The position numbers and the translations under genes were made by a program. The notes below the pieces were generated by a model that was given only the letters and a program-made list of their open reading frames with translations, made no database searches and had not been told where the DNA came from. Positions 24,858 to 34,406 of a stretch of 64,000 nucleotides of DNA are shown here, in pieces (positions within the stretch are counted from its first letter, which is position 1; every line of letters begins with the position of its first letter). This DNA comes from Candidatus Bathyarchaeota archaeon (lineage in GTDB: Archaea; Thermoproteota; Bathyarchaeia; Bathyarchaeales; SOJC01), in NCBI GenBank assembly GCA_026014805.1, contig JAOZHR010000026.1:48115-112114 (forward strand). Reading direction: 5' to 3'.

Positions 24858-26396
24858 TCACAGTGCTTTTTGAGAGCCTTTTTTCTTATACATTTTCCAG
24901 CTTAGCGCCATGGTTCTTGGATGTGAAGCTTTTACCTCGTCCAACCTCGTAACAGCAGTGTTTCTGGGCGCTCTCAAAACGATATCTGGGTTAACCTCTG
25001 CTTCTTCAGCAATCTTCCGCATAGCTTCAACGAAGCGGTCAAGCTCCTCTCTTTCAAAAGATTCCGTCGGTTCAATCATCAAAGCCTCTTCCACAATCAA
25101 TGGAAAATAAGTGGTGGGCGCATGAATCCCATAGTCAAGGAGTCGTTTAGAAATGTCTATGACCCTTACACCTTCCCTTTTCTGAAGAGGTTTTGCGCTG
25201 AATACACATTCATGCTTCCTCGGCCTCTTTGCATCGTAGGGCAGCTCATAAGCACCGATTCCTTCCATCTTCTTAACTAGATAGTTTGCGTTTAACACCG
25301 AAACCTCTGCGGCTTCTTTCAATCCTTCTGCGCCTAAACTAAGTATGTAAGCGTATGCTCTGAGGAGAACCGCCACATTTCCATAGAAACTTCTGACTTT
25401 ACCAATACTACTAGGCCTATCATAGTCCAAATGATAATTCTCACCATCAAAAACTATTCGTGGGACAGGAAGAAATTTTTCCAATTCTTCAGATACACCT
25501 ACTGGCCCTGCACCAGGTCCTCCCCCACCATGCGGCGTGCCAAAGGTCTTATGGATGTTTATGTGAACTATGTCGAAGCCCATTGCGCCTGGCCTAACCT
25601 TGCCGAGAATTGCGTTGAGGTTTGCACCGTCGTAGTAAAGCAGCCCGCCAGCATCGTGAATTATGTCTGCTATTTCTTCGATATTTTCCTCAAAAATGCC
25701 CAACGTATTTGGGTTGGTTAGCATCAAACCAGCTGTTCGGTTTGAAACGGCTGTTTTTAAAGCTTCAATATCTATGCATCCACTTTTGTCGGAAGGCACA
25801 ATTATTACGTTAAAGCCAGCCATTGTGGCGCTCGCAGGATTAGTCCCATGAGCAGAGTCGGGTATTATGAACTCACTACGGTTTGAAAGGTTCCCGTTAA
25901 GCTTGTGGAAAGCCCGCATTATGAGGGCACCTAAAAATTCACCATGCGCCCCTGCTGCAGGTTGAAGTGAGATTTCGTAGGTGCCTGTAATTTCAGCGAG
26001 CCACTTACCTAGATCGTAGAGAATTTCAAGCGTGCCTTGCACGTTCTTCTCATTTTGGTATGGATGGAGCTGAGTCAAAGATGGCAAGCTAGCTAAGAGA
26101 TCGTTGATTTTTGGATTGTACTTCATCGTGCAACTTCCAAGAGGGTAAAGTCCCAAATCTACACAATAGTTCATTTGAGAAAGCCTAGTGAAGTGACGAA
26201 CAACTTCAACCTCTGATAGTCCAGGCAGTTCTGGAGGCGATTGGCGACGTATTTTCTCAGGGAGCAAAGTCTGTACGTCGCCTAGCGTTTGCCTAATAGA
26301 ATTCTCAATCTTAGGCACTATGTAGCCTCTACGACTATTGCGTCCAAGCTCAAAGATAACAGGTTCGTTCCAGCGTGCTTGCTTGAAATCTGTCAT
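24858..26396 (-). CDS. gcvPB: Glycine dehydrogenase (decarboxylating) subunit 2
   Basis: The 512-aa P-protein subunit carries the pyridoxal-phosphate lysine in HINIHKTFGTPHGGGGPGAGP (about residues 276-296). It decarboxylates glycine and passes the aminomethyl group to the H-protein lipoyl arm. The start (ATG at 26396) overlaps the stop of gcvPA (TAATG), so the two halves of the heterodimer are translated together. gcvH and gcvT are not adjacent in this window. Confidence 0.96.
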   Translation of the reverse strand: MTDFKQARWNEPVIFELGRNSRRGYIVPKIENSIRQTLGDVQTLLPEKIRRQSPPELPGLSEVEVVRHFTRLSQMNYCVDLGLYPLGSCTMKYNPKINDLLASLPSLTQLHPYQNEKNVQGTLEILYDLGKWLAEITGTYEISLQPAAGAHGEFLGALIMRAFHKLNGNLSNRSEFIIPDSAHGTNPASATMAGFNVIIVPSDKSGCIDIEALKTAVSNRTAGLMLTNPNTLGIFEENIEEIADIIHDAGGLLYYDGANLNAILGKVRPGAMGFDIVHINIHKTFGTPHGGGGPGAGPVGVSEELEKFLPVPRIVFDGENYHLDYDRPSSIGKVRSFYGNVAVLLRAYAYILSLGAEGLKEAAEVSVLNANYLVKKMEGIGAYELPYDAKRPRKHECVFSAKPLQKREGVRVIDISKRLLDYGIHAPTTYFPLIVEEALMIEPTESFEREELDRFVEAMRKIAEEAEVNPDIVLRAPRNTAVTRLDEVKASHPRTMALSWKMYKKKGSQKAL

Positions 26397-27796
26397 TAAT
26401 TCTCACCTCTTCGCAGAACTTCTTCCAGAATATCGGCTAATTCATCAATGTCCTTTTTTGAATGCACCTCTGTGACACAGTAAAGTGCCGTTTCACCAAG
26501 TTCTGGAAACTCTTTTGAGATGTCCTTTCCGCCTTGAACATTACGTTTCAGTAATCTTTCATGTACGTTGCTAATACGCCATTTGGCGAAGTTCATAGTG
26601 AACTCTTGAAAATGGGGCGATTGGAAAACAGGTGTACTTATGCCTTCAATCTCTGACAAACGCTTTATAGCATAATGCGTCTTGAGCATAATAGTTTCGC
26701 CGAGTTCTTTCAAGCCGTTGGGTCCAAGTAGCGCCAAATAAACTGCAGATGCAGCAGCGCATAGAGATTCATTAGTGCAGATATTAGATGTAGCTTTTTG
26801 CCGTCGAATATGCTGTTCACGAGTTTGAAGCACCATGCAGAAACCTTTACTGCTTCCATCTCGAGTGGTCGTTATGCCAATAATTCGCCCAGGCATCTGC
26901 CGAATCATTGACATGTCGTCCCTACAGGCGAAAATTCCGAGCAGAGGACCGCCAAAATTCATAGGGTTTCCGAGAGGTTGCCCTTCGCCAATAACAATGT
27001 CTGCATCATAATTTCCAGGAGCTTTCAAAACCCCAAGTGAAATGGGGTCGACACCGACAATAAATAAGGCTCCTTGGTTATGAGCGATTTCTGCAACTTC
27101 CTCGCCTTTCGTTTCAACAAAGCCTAAGTAAGAAGGATTTTCAATGTAGATACCTGCAGTCTTGTCAGAAATTTTTGTCTCTAAATCTTCTAGGTTCAAC
27201 TGTCCAGTTGTTCTTTCGTAACCTACTTTTTGAACATCCATCCCTATCGGTTCTATGTACGTCTCCAACGTGGCATAGCGTTCAGGGTGAATAACCTTGG
27301 GAACCAGAATTTCTCGACGACCAGTTATGCGCATGGCCATTCGCGCAGCTTCTCCTAGCGCTGAAGCCCAATCGTACAAGGAACTGTTAGCAACGTCCAT
27401 GCCAGTAAGTTCGCATATCATACTTTGATATTCGAAGAGTAATTGAAGCATGCCTTGCGAAATCTCAGGTTGATAAGGTGTGTAAGAGGTAAGAAGTTCG
27501 GTTCGTTGAACAATATTATCAACCACAGCAGGTACGTAGTGTGGCCAGCACCCAGCACCTAAAAAAACAGGCATATCTTGGCAGGTTTTGTTCTTAGCCA
27601 ATAGCGACTCTATGTGGCGTTTAACTTCATATTCAGATGTTGGGCTTGGCAGGTTCAACCTGTGTTTTAGCATAAATCGTTTTGGAACATCAGAGTACAG
27701 TTCGTCGATGTTTTCTATGCCAATTTCTTCCATCATTGCTTTTTTGATTTCCGGCTTCGAATTTGGAATATAAGGATGGGTATAGGGCTCAGCCAA
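26396..27796 (-). CDS. gcvPA: Glycine dehydrogenase (decarboxylating) subunit 1
   Basis: The 466-aa N-terminal-type subunit has the family pattern FLGAGCWPHYVPAVVDNI, SQGMLQLLFEYQSMICELTGMDVANSSLYD and GEGQPLGNPMNFGGP. It pairs with GcvPB; both are needed for the active site. TTG at 27796 gives MAEPYTHPYIPN, the expected N-terminus. It is first in the two-gene operon. Confidence 0.95.
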   Translation of the reverse strand: MAEPYTHPYIPNSKPEIKKAMMEEIGIENIDELYSDVPKRFMLKHRLNLPSPTSEYEVKRHIESLLAKNKTCQDMPVFLGAGCWPHYVPAVVDNIVQRTELLTSYTPYQPEISQGMLQLLFEYQSMICELTGMDVANSSLYDWASALGEAARMAMRITGRREILVPKVIHPERYATLETYIEPIGMDVQKVGYERTTGQLNLEDLETKISDKTAGIYIENPSYLGFVETKGEEVAEIAHNQGALFIVGVDPISLGVLKAPGNYDADIVIGEGQPLGNPMNFGGPLLGIFACRDDMSMIRQMPGRIIGITTTRDGSSKGFCMVLQTREQHIRRQKATSNICTNESLCAAASAVYLALLGPNGLKELGETIMLKTHYAIKRLSEIEGISTPVFQSPHFQEFTMNFAKWRISNVHERLLKRNVQGGKDISKEFPELGETALYCVTEVHSKKDIDELADILEEVLRRGEN

Positions 27797-27843
27797 GAGT
27801 TTTCACCAGCAAACGAGAAATAGGAATTCTCTTAACTATGTCT

Positions 27844-28101
27844 TTAAGTTTTTGAAAGCGTTTCTGCAACCATCTTTAATAGAGTCTCTGTGTTGCTCAA
27901 AACTTGCTTTTTGTTGAAGGCTGGTTGCCATCCAGATGCGTTCAGAATGTCAGAGATCACATGTGCCGAAGCTGTTTCTACGCCTCGATGCTTCGCAACG
28001 GCACAAAGGGCGGAAGTTTCCATGTTAATCGCTAAAACCTCAATTTTCCGAAACTTTGCTAGTTTACTTCTTGTTTCTCTATAGACACCAACTGTGGTCA
28101 A
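27844..28101 (-). pseudogene. 3' fragment of a nucleoside phosphorylase gene
   Basis: Only the last third of a PNP/UDP-type phosphorylase remains. It contains the substrate-binding IEVLAINMETSALCAVAKHRG and the following SAHVISD, then a normal C-terminal helix. Homologous-looking sequence extends upstream of the TTG to about 28125 (TSVLTTVGVYRET) before a stop, and there the aIF2 beta promoter begins. Full-length members are about 240-270 aa, so some 150 N-terminal residues including the phosphate loop are gone. Confidence 0.75.
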
Positions 28102-28170
28102 AACTGAAGTTATCCAATTAAACTGTTAAAAGCTTTTAAACTTCATTTCCTTCTCCTTAAGCAACTGAAC

Positions 28171-28593
28171 ATGGAGGCATCGATGATGAAAAGCTACAAA
28201 GAACTTCTAAAGCGTGCTCAATCTCAACTTCCACAGGAAAAAGACACTAGGGAACGCTTTGAAATTCCTAGAGTGCGTTCCTCTGTAATCGGTATGCGCA
28301 CTTACATCCATAACTTCAAGGAAATCGCAGACACACTAAATCGCGACCCACGTCATTTGATGAAATTTTTGACAAATGAAATGGCTACAGCTGCCACCTT
28401 GGAAGAGACACGTGCCACTTTTCAGGGTAAGTTTCCCCATAATACACTTGAACGCTTAGTACGCATATACACTGAAAACTTCGTCATATGCCCTGTTTGC
28501 AAGCGTCCAGATACGAGAATCGTGAAAGAGAAGCGTCTCTTCTTTTTAGTGTGTGAGGCGTGTGGCGCAAAATCATCAGTAAAAGCAGTCTAA
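28171..28593 (+). CDS. Translation initiation factor aIF2 subunit beta
   Basis: A 140-aa aIF2 beta. The helical N-terminus contacts gamma; the central alpha/beta domain has the conserved NFKEIADTLNRDPRHLMKFL; a C-terminal zinc finger reads CPVCKRPDTRI...CEACGA. It helps aIF2 gamma deliver initiator tRNA. ATG at 28171, 28183 or 28186 are all possible. A TATA-like CTTTTAAAC lies about 38 bases upstream of 28171. It heads a block with DUF424, rio1 and dim2. Confidence 0.95.
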   Translation: MEASMMKSYKELLKRAQSQLPQEKDTRERFEIPRVRSSVIGMRTYIHNFKEIADTLNRDPRHLMKFLTNEMATAATLEETRATFQGKFPHNTLERLVRIYTENFVICPVCKRPDTRIVKEKRLFFLVCEACGAKSSVKAV

Positions 28594-28614
28594 ACTCATA
28601 GAAGCGAAAAAACA

Positions 28615-28911
28615 TTGGACGTTTACATAAACCTGCAGAGACGGAGAGAATGTATCCTGCTGGCAATGTGCGATGCTAACATGTTAGGTAAAACTTTGAA
28701 ACAAGGGAAAATAGTCTTCCATATCCGCGAAGAATTCTACAAGGGCGCCTTAGTCAGCCTAGAAGAGGCTGTAGACTTGATTCAGCAATCAACTATAGTT
28801 AACATGATTGGACGAAGAATCGTTAAAAAAGCTGTAGAAAAGGGGTTAGTGCATCCAGATGCTGTTCTAGAGATTGCAGGCGTTCCCCACGCTCAAATTG
28901 TGAAAGTATAG
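28615..28911 (+). CDS. DUF424 archaeal protein
   Basis: 98 aa with the DUF424 pattern: LAMCDANMLGKTLKQGKIVFHIREEFYKG near the N-terminus, then NMIGRRIVKKAVEKGLVHPDAV. The family is archaeal, small and usually adjacent to aIF2 beta, as here; a link to translation is inferred from position only. TTG at 28615 follows the aIF2 beta stop by about 20 bases. Confidence 0.85.
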   Translation: MDVYINLQRRRECILLAMCDANMLGKTLKQGKIVFHIREEFYKGALVSLEEAVDLIQQSTIVNMIGRRIVKKAVEKGLVHPDAVLEIAGVPHAQIVKV

Positions 28912-29032
28912 ATAGAATATATTAAAGCAACACTTATTTAAGGAATGGAACAGAGCCTTTTTGAGGTCAGTTCAGATTTGACATGGCAAGAGATGCGATT
29001 CACCCAATTTATAAGAATCCTTGTCCAATAAG

Positions 29033-29854
29033 ATGACAGAAAAAAGGGAATTTGGGATGTCTGAACGCAAAGCAATGAAACGCCTTGCCCGCAAGGAAGA
29101 CCGTTACGAGCGGGAGCAACGGTTGCTGCGTAAAGACCTTTCATCTGAACGAATGGTTATGGAAGAAGTTTTCGACAAATCCACTCTTATGACGATATAT
29201 GAGCTCTTAAACAAAGGGACAATAGACGAAATCCACGGCGTTGTAAAAGCTGGAAAAGAGGCAAGAATTTATTGGGGAAAAGATCGAGATGGGAAAGAGC
29301 TAGCTATCAAGATTTATTTAACAGTAGCAGCAGAGTTCAAAAAAGGCAAACTCCAATACATCGAAGGCGATCCCAGATTTAGGCATGTAAGACATGACAC
29401 GCGATCCCTAGTTTTTGCGTGGGCAACGAAAGAATTCAAAAACTTGCACCTAGCTCTAAGAGCAAAAGTCAAAGTTCCTAGACCTATTGCAATAAGAAAA
29501 AACGTGTTAGTAATGCAATTCATAGGTAAAAATGGTTATCCCGCCCCAGAATTGAAAGAATTGCCTCCTAAAAATCCCGAATTCATTTACAATGAGCTCT
29601 TGGAATATGTCAGAAGACTCTACCAGAGAGTAGAACTGGTTCACAGCGACATAAGTGAATACAACGTAATGGTATGGAGAGGCAAACCGGTTCTTTTCGA
29701 CATGGCACAGGCTGTCCTTCTTTCCCATCCCATGGCAACCACTTTTCTTAAACGTGACCTGCAAAATCTTAACCGATACTTCAAAAGGCTAGGAGTAAGA
29801 GTATTATCAGTTGATGAGACGTACAGGAAAGTCACAGAGAATGGCAATGCCTAG
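29033..29854 (+). CDS. rio1: RIO1-type serine protein kinase
   Basis: Rio1 acts in late small-subunit maturation. The ATP loop KAGKEARIYWG is near residues 70-80; catalytic LVHSDISEYN and metal-binding LFDMAQAV follow near 202 and 220. ATG at 29033 is preferred over TTG at 29021. A TATA-like CTTATTTAAGG at about 28931 gives it a promoter. aIF1A, often located between DUF424 and rio1, is absent here. The end overlaps the dim2 gene by 14 bases. Confidence 0.93.
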   Translation: MTEKREFGMSERKAMKRLARKEDRYEREQRLLRKDLSSERMVMEEVFDKSTLMTIYELLNKGTIDEIHGVVKAGKEARIYWGKDRDGKELAIKIYLTVAAEFKKGKLQYIEGDPRFRHVRHDTRSLVFAWATKEFKNLHLALRAKVKVPRPIAIRKNVLVMQFIGKNGYPAPELKELPPKNPEFIYNELLEYVRRLYQRVELVHSDISEYNVMVWRGKPVLFDMAQAVLLSHPMATTFLKRDLQNLNRYFKRLGVRVLSVDETYRKVTENGNA

Positions 29855-30422
29855 CACTTTTGTGAAAATCCCCAAAAGCCGTATAGGTGCTCTCATTGGC
29901 CCGAATGCGTCCACAAAAGAGCTTATTGAAAGAAGACTTGGGATACGGCTTGAAGTCAACAGTGAAAGTGGCGACGTAAGCATTAACCTTGCGCCCAAAA
30001 CAGCCGATCCTTCAATGCTTTTCAGGGCAAAAGAAGTCATTTTGGCCATTGGCAGAGGTTTCTCTCCAGAGAAAGCTGGAAGGCTCTTGGATGACGATGA
30101 GGCTATGCTAATAATTATTGATTTGAGGGATTTTGTCGGAAAATCGGAGTCTGACATTAAGCGGTTGAGTGGGAGAATTATTGGTAGAGATGGAAAGACT
30201 AGGAGATTTATTGAGGAACTGACGGACGCCTATGTGTCAGTGTATGGCCATACAATTAGCATTATTGGCGCTATTGAAGAGGCTGAAATTGCTCGACAAG
30301 CTATAGAGATGTTTATTCGCGGACGTTTGCACAGGTCGGTGTATAGATTTTTGCACGCAAAGAGGAGAGAGTTGAAGAAAAAAAAGATGGAGCTGTGGAA
30401 AAGACCCTACAAGAAAATTTGA
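29841..30422 (+). CDS. Dim2/Pno1-type KH-domain RNA-binding protein
   Basis: About 193 aa with two KH domains. The first (VKIPKSRIGALIGPNASTKELIERRLG) has the GxxG replaced by GPNA; the second (LSGRIIGRDGKTRRFIEEL) has a canonical GRDG. The basic tail (RRELKKKKMELWKRP) is typical. Archaeal Dim2 binds the 3' end of 16S rRNA and pairs with Rio1. ATG at 29841 or 29847 are both possible; the overlap with rio1 implies coupling. Confidence 0.9.
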   Translation: MAMPSTFVKIPKSRIGALIGPNASTKELIERRLGIRLEVNSESGDVSINLAPKTADPSMLFRAKEVILAIGRGFSPEKAGRLLDDDEAMLIIIDLRDFVGKSESDIKRLSGRIIGRDGKTRRFIEELTDAYVSVYGHTISIIGAIEEAEIARQAIEMFIRGRLHRSVYRFLHAKRRELKKKKMELWKRPYKKI

Positions 30423-30582
30423 AGCGCAAAGCGTCCGCATGTATGCTTCTTTGGCCCCATCTAGGCGGTAAACAACCCAAAAACCTAAGCCACGCAGAAA
30501 ATTGCTTCAACAGTTGTGAAAAGATATATTTTTGCACGTAACAACATATACCTACTAACAGTCAAAAGGCGGAGAAAGTGGG

Positions 30583-32112
30583 ATGGTAAGTCAGGCGTTC
30601 GAAGAAATTAGTCCAGCCGACTTCTTTTATCGTAACCGCGACATAGCAGGTTTCACAAATCCATCCCGCGCTATATTCGCCTCCATAAGAGAACTGGTAG
30701 AAAACTCGTTAGATGCCGCAGAACTCGTAGGAGTCCCTCCAGACATATATGTTCGCTTAGCTTATGGTGAAGGTGGCCCAGAGTCAGGAGTGTACAAGCT
30801 GAGAGTTGAAGACAATGGATCAGGAATCACCTCACGCCACATCCCCTCAGCTTTTGGACAAGTGCTTTTTGGCTCAAAGTACAAACTGAAGCAGTCTAGG
30901 GGAACCTTCGGACTAGGTGGCACAATGGCTGTTCTCTACGGACAAATTACTACTCACAAGCCTGCCTACGTAGTCTCCAGCACAGGCTCCACGAAAGTTT
31001 ATCAATATAGCATAATGATTGATATTCAAAGGAACAGGCCGATTATTCTGGAACGCAAAGTTTTGATAAATAAGGAACAATGGCATGGAACAATCGTAGA
31101 GTTTAACCTTGAAGGCGACTATTTCCGCGCTATGCCAAAGATCGTGGAATACTTGAAGCAAACTGCACTAGTAAATCCTTACGCCAACATAACCTTTGTC
31201 GACCCGAAGGGACGCTTGTACAAGTTCACACGTGTAACAACGAAGATGCCGCCTTCACCTAAAGAAACCTTACCTCACCCCTATGGCGTGGACGTGGAAA
31301 CCGTTAAGCGCCTCATACAAGTGACGCCGCATCGAAACATGGTAGATTTTATGAGAACCCATTTTCATCGAGTCAGCGAAAGGATAGTACACAAATTTCT
31401 GGAGTTTGCTGCCATTCCAAAGACAAGAAATCCAAAGAAGTTGGGTCCTCAAGACATTGTGAGGCTTGTGCAAAGGATGAAGCGCTTTGAAGAGTTCCGA
31501 CCGCCAAGTGCCAGTTGTCTGTCACCTCTTGGGGAAGAATTGTTAAGGGCTGGAATTTTGAAGGAATTGAAACCAGAATTTATAGCAGTTTGTCAACGTA
31601 AACCTTCCACTTATGCAGGTCATCCTTTCATTGTAGAAGCGGCAATAGCTTATGGCGGAGACATTCCAAAAAGAGGTGATTTTGTGCTCTACCGTTTTGC
31701 CAATCGTATTCCGCTTCTCTATGATGAAGCGAGTGATGTGTCGTTTCGTGTCGTTAAAAGTATGAATTGGCGTAGATACAAGGTCTCACAAGACATGCCT
31801 GTAGCTGTGCTAGTTCATATCTGCAGTACGAAAATTCCATACAAAACTGTGGGCAAAGAGTTTATTGCAGATAGACCTGAAGTGAAAAGGGAAATCCTGA
31901 ACGGCATACGAGGAGCAGCTCGACATCTCCAACGATTTTTGTCAAAACGTGAACACGTGGAAAGGGAGAAGAGAAGATTAAGTGTGTTTTCAAAATATTT
32001 GCCAAAGATCGCCAAGTTTTCCACACAACTTGCCGGTAGAGAGAAAGAACCTGACATTAGAAAGCTGTTAGAGAGTGTGAATATCATTGGAGGAAAAGAA
32101 GCAGGAAAATAA
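30583..32112 (+). CDS. top6B: DNA topoisomerase VI subunit B
   Basis: The 509-aa GHKL ATPase subunit. ATP-binding motifs are RELVENSLDAAELV (N box), VEDNGSGI (G1) and GTFGLGGTMAVLYG (G2). The transducer domain with the switch lysine lies in the STKIPYKTVGKEFIAD region. It pairs with Top6A to relax and decatenate DNA. ATG at 30583 has GGAG upstream, and a TATA-like AAGATATATTTT lies at about 30520. Overlap of 26 bases with top6A. Confidence 0.96.
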   Translation: MVSQAFEEISPADFFYRNRDIAGFTNPSRAIFASIRELVENSLDAAELVGVPPDIYVRLAYGEGGPESGVYKLRVEDNGSGITSRHIPSAFGQVLFGSKYKLKQSRGTFGLGGTMAVLYGQITTHKPAYVVSSTGSTKVYQYSIMIDIQRNRPIILERKVLINKEQWHGTIVEFNLEGDYFRAMPKIVEYLKQTALVNPYANITFVDPKGRLYKFTRVTTKMPPSPKETLPHPYGVDVETVKRLIQVTPHRNMVDFMRTHFHRVSERIVHKFLEFAAIPKTRNPKKLGPQDIVRLVQRMKRFEEFRPPSASCLSPLGEELLRAGILKELKPEFIAVCQRKPSTYAGHPFIVEAAIAYGGDIPKRGDFVLYRFANRIPLLYDEASDVSFRVVKSMNWRRYKVSQDMPVAVLVHICSTKIPYKTVGKEFIADRPEVKREILNGIRGAARHLQRFLSKREHVEREKRRLSVFSKYLPKIAKFSTQLAGREKEPDIRKLLESVNIIGGKEAGK

Positions 32113-33181
32113 CATTTCAGCATTAGAGAAGAAGGAAGCAGCTGTATACTTAGAAAAGTTTGGTGAAACACTTTATCACCAAATGGAGCAAGGCGAGTTC
32201 CCGTGGATCAAGATGCCCAGCCGCTCCACAGAAAATATTTGCTACAGCCCAGAGCTTCGCCAGTACATCTTAGGAGAGAGAAAAGTCAAGCGAAGCACTC
32301 GTAACATCCGTCACATCCGCCCCTTCACACAGCTAGTTTGGACAGCTTTCTTTGCCCATCAACTCTCAACTCAACGCAAAACCTCAACCCTCCGAGACGT
32401 TTACTATTCAGCCCAAGCCTACAATATGTCCTTCAAGGACCAATCAGAGTCAGACAACGTGATCACAGATTTGGAAACAGTAATAGGTCTTCCCAGAGAA
32501 GACTTCAATGTCTTCCCAGAAGAACGTTCAGCCATCTTCGGCGACCTAACAATCGAATACACCGTGCCAGGCTATGAAGGAAGACAGATGAATCTGACAT
32601 CGCATCCAGATGGACTAATGATAGGCCCAGCTTTGACATACAGCGAGTTCGTGAAAACCAGCGCAGACAAAGTAATTGCTATCGAGAAAGGCGGCCTATT
32701 CACAAGGTTTATCGAAGAAAACGTGCACAAAAAATACAATGCACTGATTGTTTTAACCGCAGGGCAAGCTCCTCGATCTACTCGCCATTTCATTCGCAGA
32801 CTCAACAAGGAGTTGGAATTACCGGTCTGCATTTTGACGGATGCAGACCCATGGGGGATGCACATTGCCATGGTCATAATTTCTGGTTCAGCCAACGCTG
32901 CACATCTTCGAGGCTTAACAACACCTGACGCCAAATGGAGCGGTGTTTGGGCAACGGATATAATCGATTATAAGTTGCCAAGCGACCCTTTGACCGAAAT
33001 CGACATGAAACGGCTTCACGAGTTGCACCGAGACCCACGCTACAAAGACGAGCTGTGGCAACGGGAAATAAAGACTTTCATGAAAATTCGGAAAAAGGCA
33101 GAGCAGGAAGCATTCAGTCGTTATGGCCTCACATACATTGTAGATGAGTATCTACCAGCTAAACTAGAGGCAATAAAATAA
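32087..33181 (+). CDS. top6A: DNA topoisomerase VI subunit A
   Basis: A 364-aa Spo11/TopVIA. The catalytic tyrosine sits in TLRDVYYSAQ near residue 107, in the 5Y-CAP domain. The Toprim domain has the glutamate in AIEKGGLF and the metal-binding LTDADPWG. The C-terminus contains the expected EAFSRYGLTYIVDEYLP. TTG start inside top6B ensures stoichiometric coupling. Confidence 0.96.
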   Translation: MEEKKQENNISALEKKEAAVYLEKFGETLYHQMEQGEFPWIKMPSRSTENICYSPELRQYILGERKVKRSTRNIRHIRPFTQLVWTAFFAHQLSTQRKTSTLRDVYYSAQAYNMSFKDQSESDNVITDLETVIGLPREDFNVFPEERSAIFGDLTIEYTVPGYEGRQMNLTSHPDGLMIGPALTYSEFVKTSADKVIAIEKGGLFTRFIEENVHKKYNALIVLTAGQAPRSTRHFIRRLNKELELPVCILTDADPWGMHIAMVIISGSANAAHLRGLTTPDAKWSGVWATDIIDYKLPSDPLTEIDMKRLHELHRDPRYKDELWQREIKTFMKIRKKAEQEAFSRYGLTYIVDEYLPAKLEAIK

Positions 33182-33254
33182 AAGAAGTACTTAAGAAGAT
33201 TAAAATAAAACCTAGGCCATCATATGTAAACCTCAGTTACAAAGGTGTTTTGAT

Positions 33255-33449
33255 TTGAGCAACAAAGGAGATCTAACAGGGTTCACAATTGCAGAGAAAT
33301 TCTTTGCTCTAATAATAATTCTCATTGGATCAATAGTAATCTATATCACCACAATAAGTCCTAGTTTGATATACCCCATCTTGTTTACTGTGGGCGGTTT
33401 GGCTTTAATAGTTCTCGGATTTTTCATGATTCTTGCAAAAACCCAATAG
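33255..33449 (+). CDS. Small two-helix membrane protein
   Basis: 64 aa from TTG at 33255. Two hydrophobic helices (AEKFFALIIILIGSIVIYITT and YPILFTVGGLALIVLGFFMIL) are joined by a short loop. It follows top6A with a separate TATA-like element. No known family; a housekeeping membrane peptide is likely. Confidence 0.6.
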   Translation: MSNKGDLTGFTIAEKFFALIIILIGSIVIYITTISPSLIYPILFTVGGLALIVLGFFMILAKTQ

Positions 33450-33882
33450 TTATTGACTCACAATTCAACCGAATGCTTTCTTTCTGTAGAATGCTCAAAA
33501 CTAAAGCAAAGCCGACAAAAGAAAACCACCACAATCTAGAAAGAGGCTGCAACCGTCTAATGTTTGTCGCAATCTCCCTCTCAAACATGTCAATAAGTCG
33601 AATCTTCGTATCCTTATTGTCCAGCGCATTCAGCAATCTCAACAGATTCGCATCTCCGCACACAGGATTCACGCTCCGGTTTAGAGATACACTGCCATCC
33701 AAAAGATGAAAATGCGGCATATTAGGCTTTACCACCGAATCTGTAGGCTTCAGCTTCCTTACAGCCTCATAAGCCTCCAAAAGACTTCGTCTAGTGAAAT
33801 GTGCCGTGCCCAAGCAAGCCGATATAGTTATTGTGGTTCCAGTTGAGAATTTCTGCCAACCACAAACCAGGACTCTTACTAC
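33424..33882 (-). pseudogene. Decayed TraB/PrgY-like gene
   Basis: The frame is open from about 33882 to 33424, but the only start is TTG at 33813, which would cut off TGTTITISAC. The N-terminal part resembles the TraB pattern (LGTAHFTRRSLLEAYEAVRKLKPTD), yet the acidic strand expected next is replaced by SVVKPNMPHFHLLDG. IRLIDMFEREIATNIRRL resembles the later IDRDI helix. A hydrophobic segment (LWWFSFVGFALVLSIL) ends it. Length is far below the usual 250-400 aa. It could instead be an unrelated short gene. Confidence 0.4.
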
Positions 33883-34397
33883 TCAATCCTCATAGTCCGC
33901 CTTTTCTTATCCCCAACAGCTTTCTGAATCTTCGGAATCGTCACCTCAAGCACGCCGTTTTTGTAGCTTGCAGTAGCCTTCTCGAGATCAACATTACTGG
34001 TCGCTAAATTCACAGTCTTGGAGAAGTTCTTAGCTCTCACTTCAACAGACCCGCTGACTAGATTAAGCTGAATATCACTTTTCTCAACTCCAGGTAACTC
34101 CATGTACATCTTGACCAGCTCCTTCTCCTCGAAAACATCTGTTAACGGCTCCCGATCTTCTTCCTTAGCATGCCTTGGAAGATGTATTGGCGCGCCGCTG
34201 AGTTGAAATTGTCCCCGGGCAACATACCCTTTTATGCCAGGCTTGTTAATTGGTTTAATGTCCCAATTGCCCTTAAGCTGTCTACTGCTAACAGCCTTTT
34301 CGAAATCCTGAATTTCCCTGAACATGCGCTCCATCAACCGATTATAGAAGCTGCTAATGTCCCGAAAAACTTCATCGTCTTCGTAATAGTCTACCAT
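33879..34397 (-). CDS. Small heat-shock protein Hsp20
   Basis: The 172-aa alpha-crystallin-domain chaperone has the domain at about residues 85-170: VKMYMELPGVEKSDIQLNLVSGSVEVRA, YKNGVLEVTIPKI. The C-terminal IxI-type motif reads IPKI. It holds unfolded proteins. It starts 9 bases after the regulator gene on the same strand, so both are read from the promoter carrying the paired TTACC-N4-GGTAA palindromes at 35127-35161. Confidence 0.9.
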   Translation of the reverse strand: MVDYYEDDEVFRDISSFYNRLMERMFREIQDFEKAVSSRQLKGNWDIKPINKPGIKGYVARGQFQLSGAPIHLPRHAKEEDREPLTDVFEEKELVKMYMELPGVEKSDIQLNLVSGSVEVRAKNFSKTVNLATSNVDLEKATASYKNGVLEVTIPKIQKAVGDKKRRTMRIE

Positions 34398-34406
34398 GAC
34401 CTTTTT

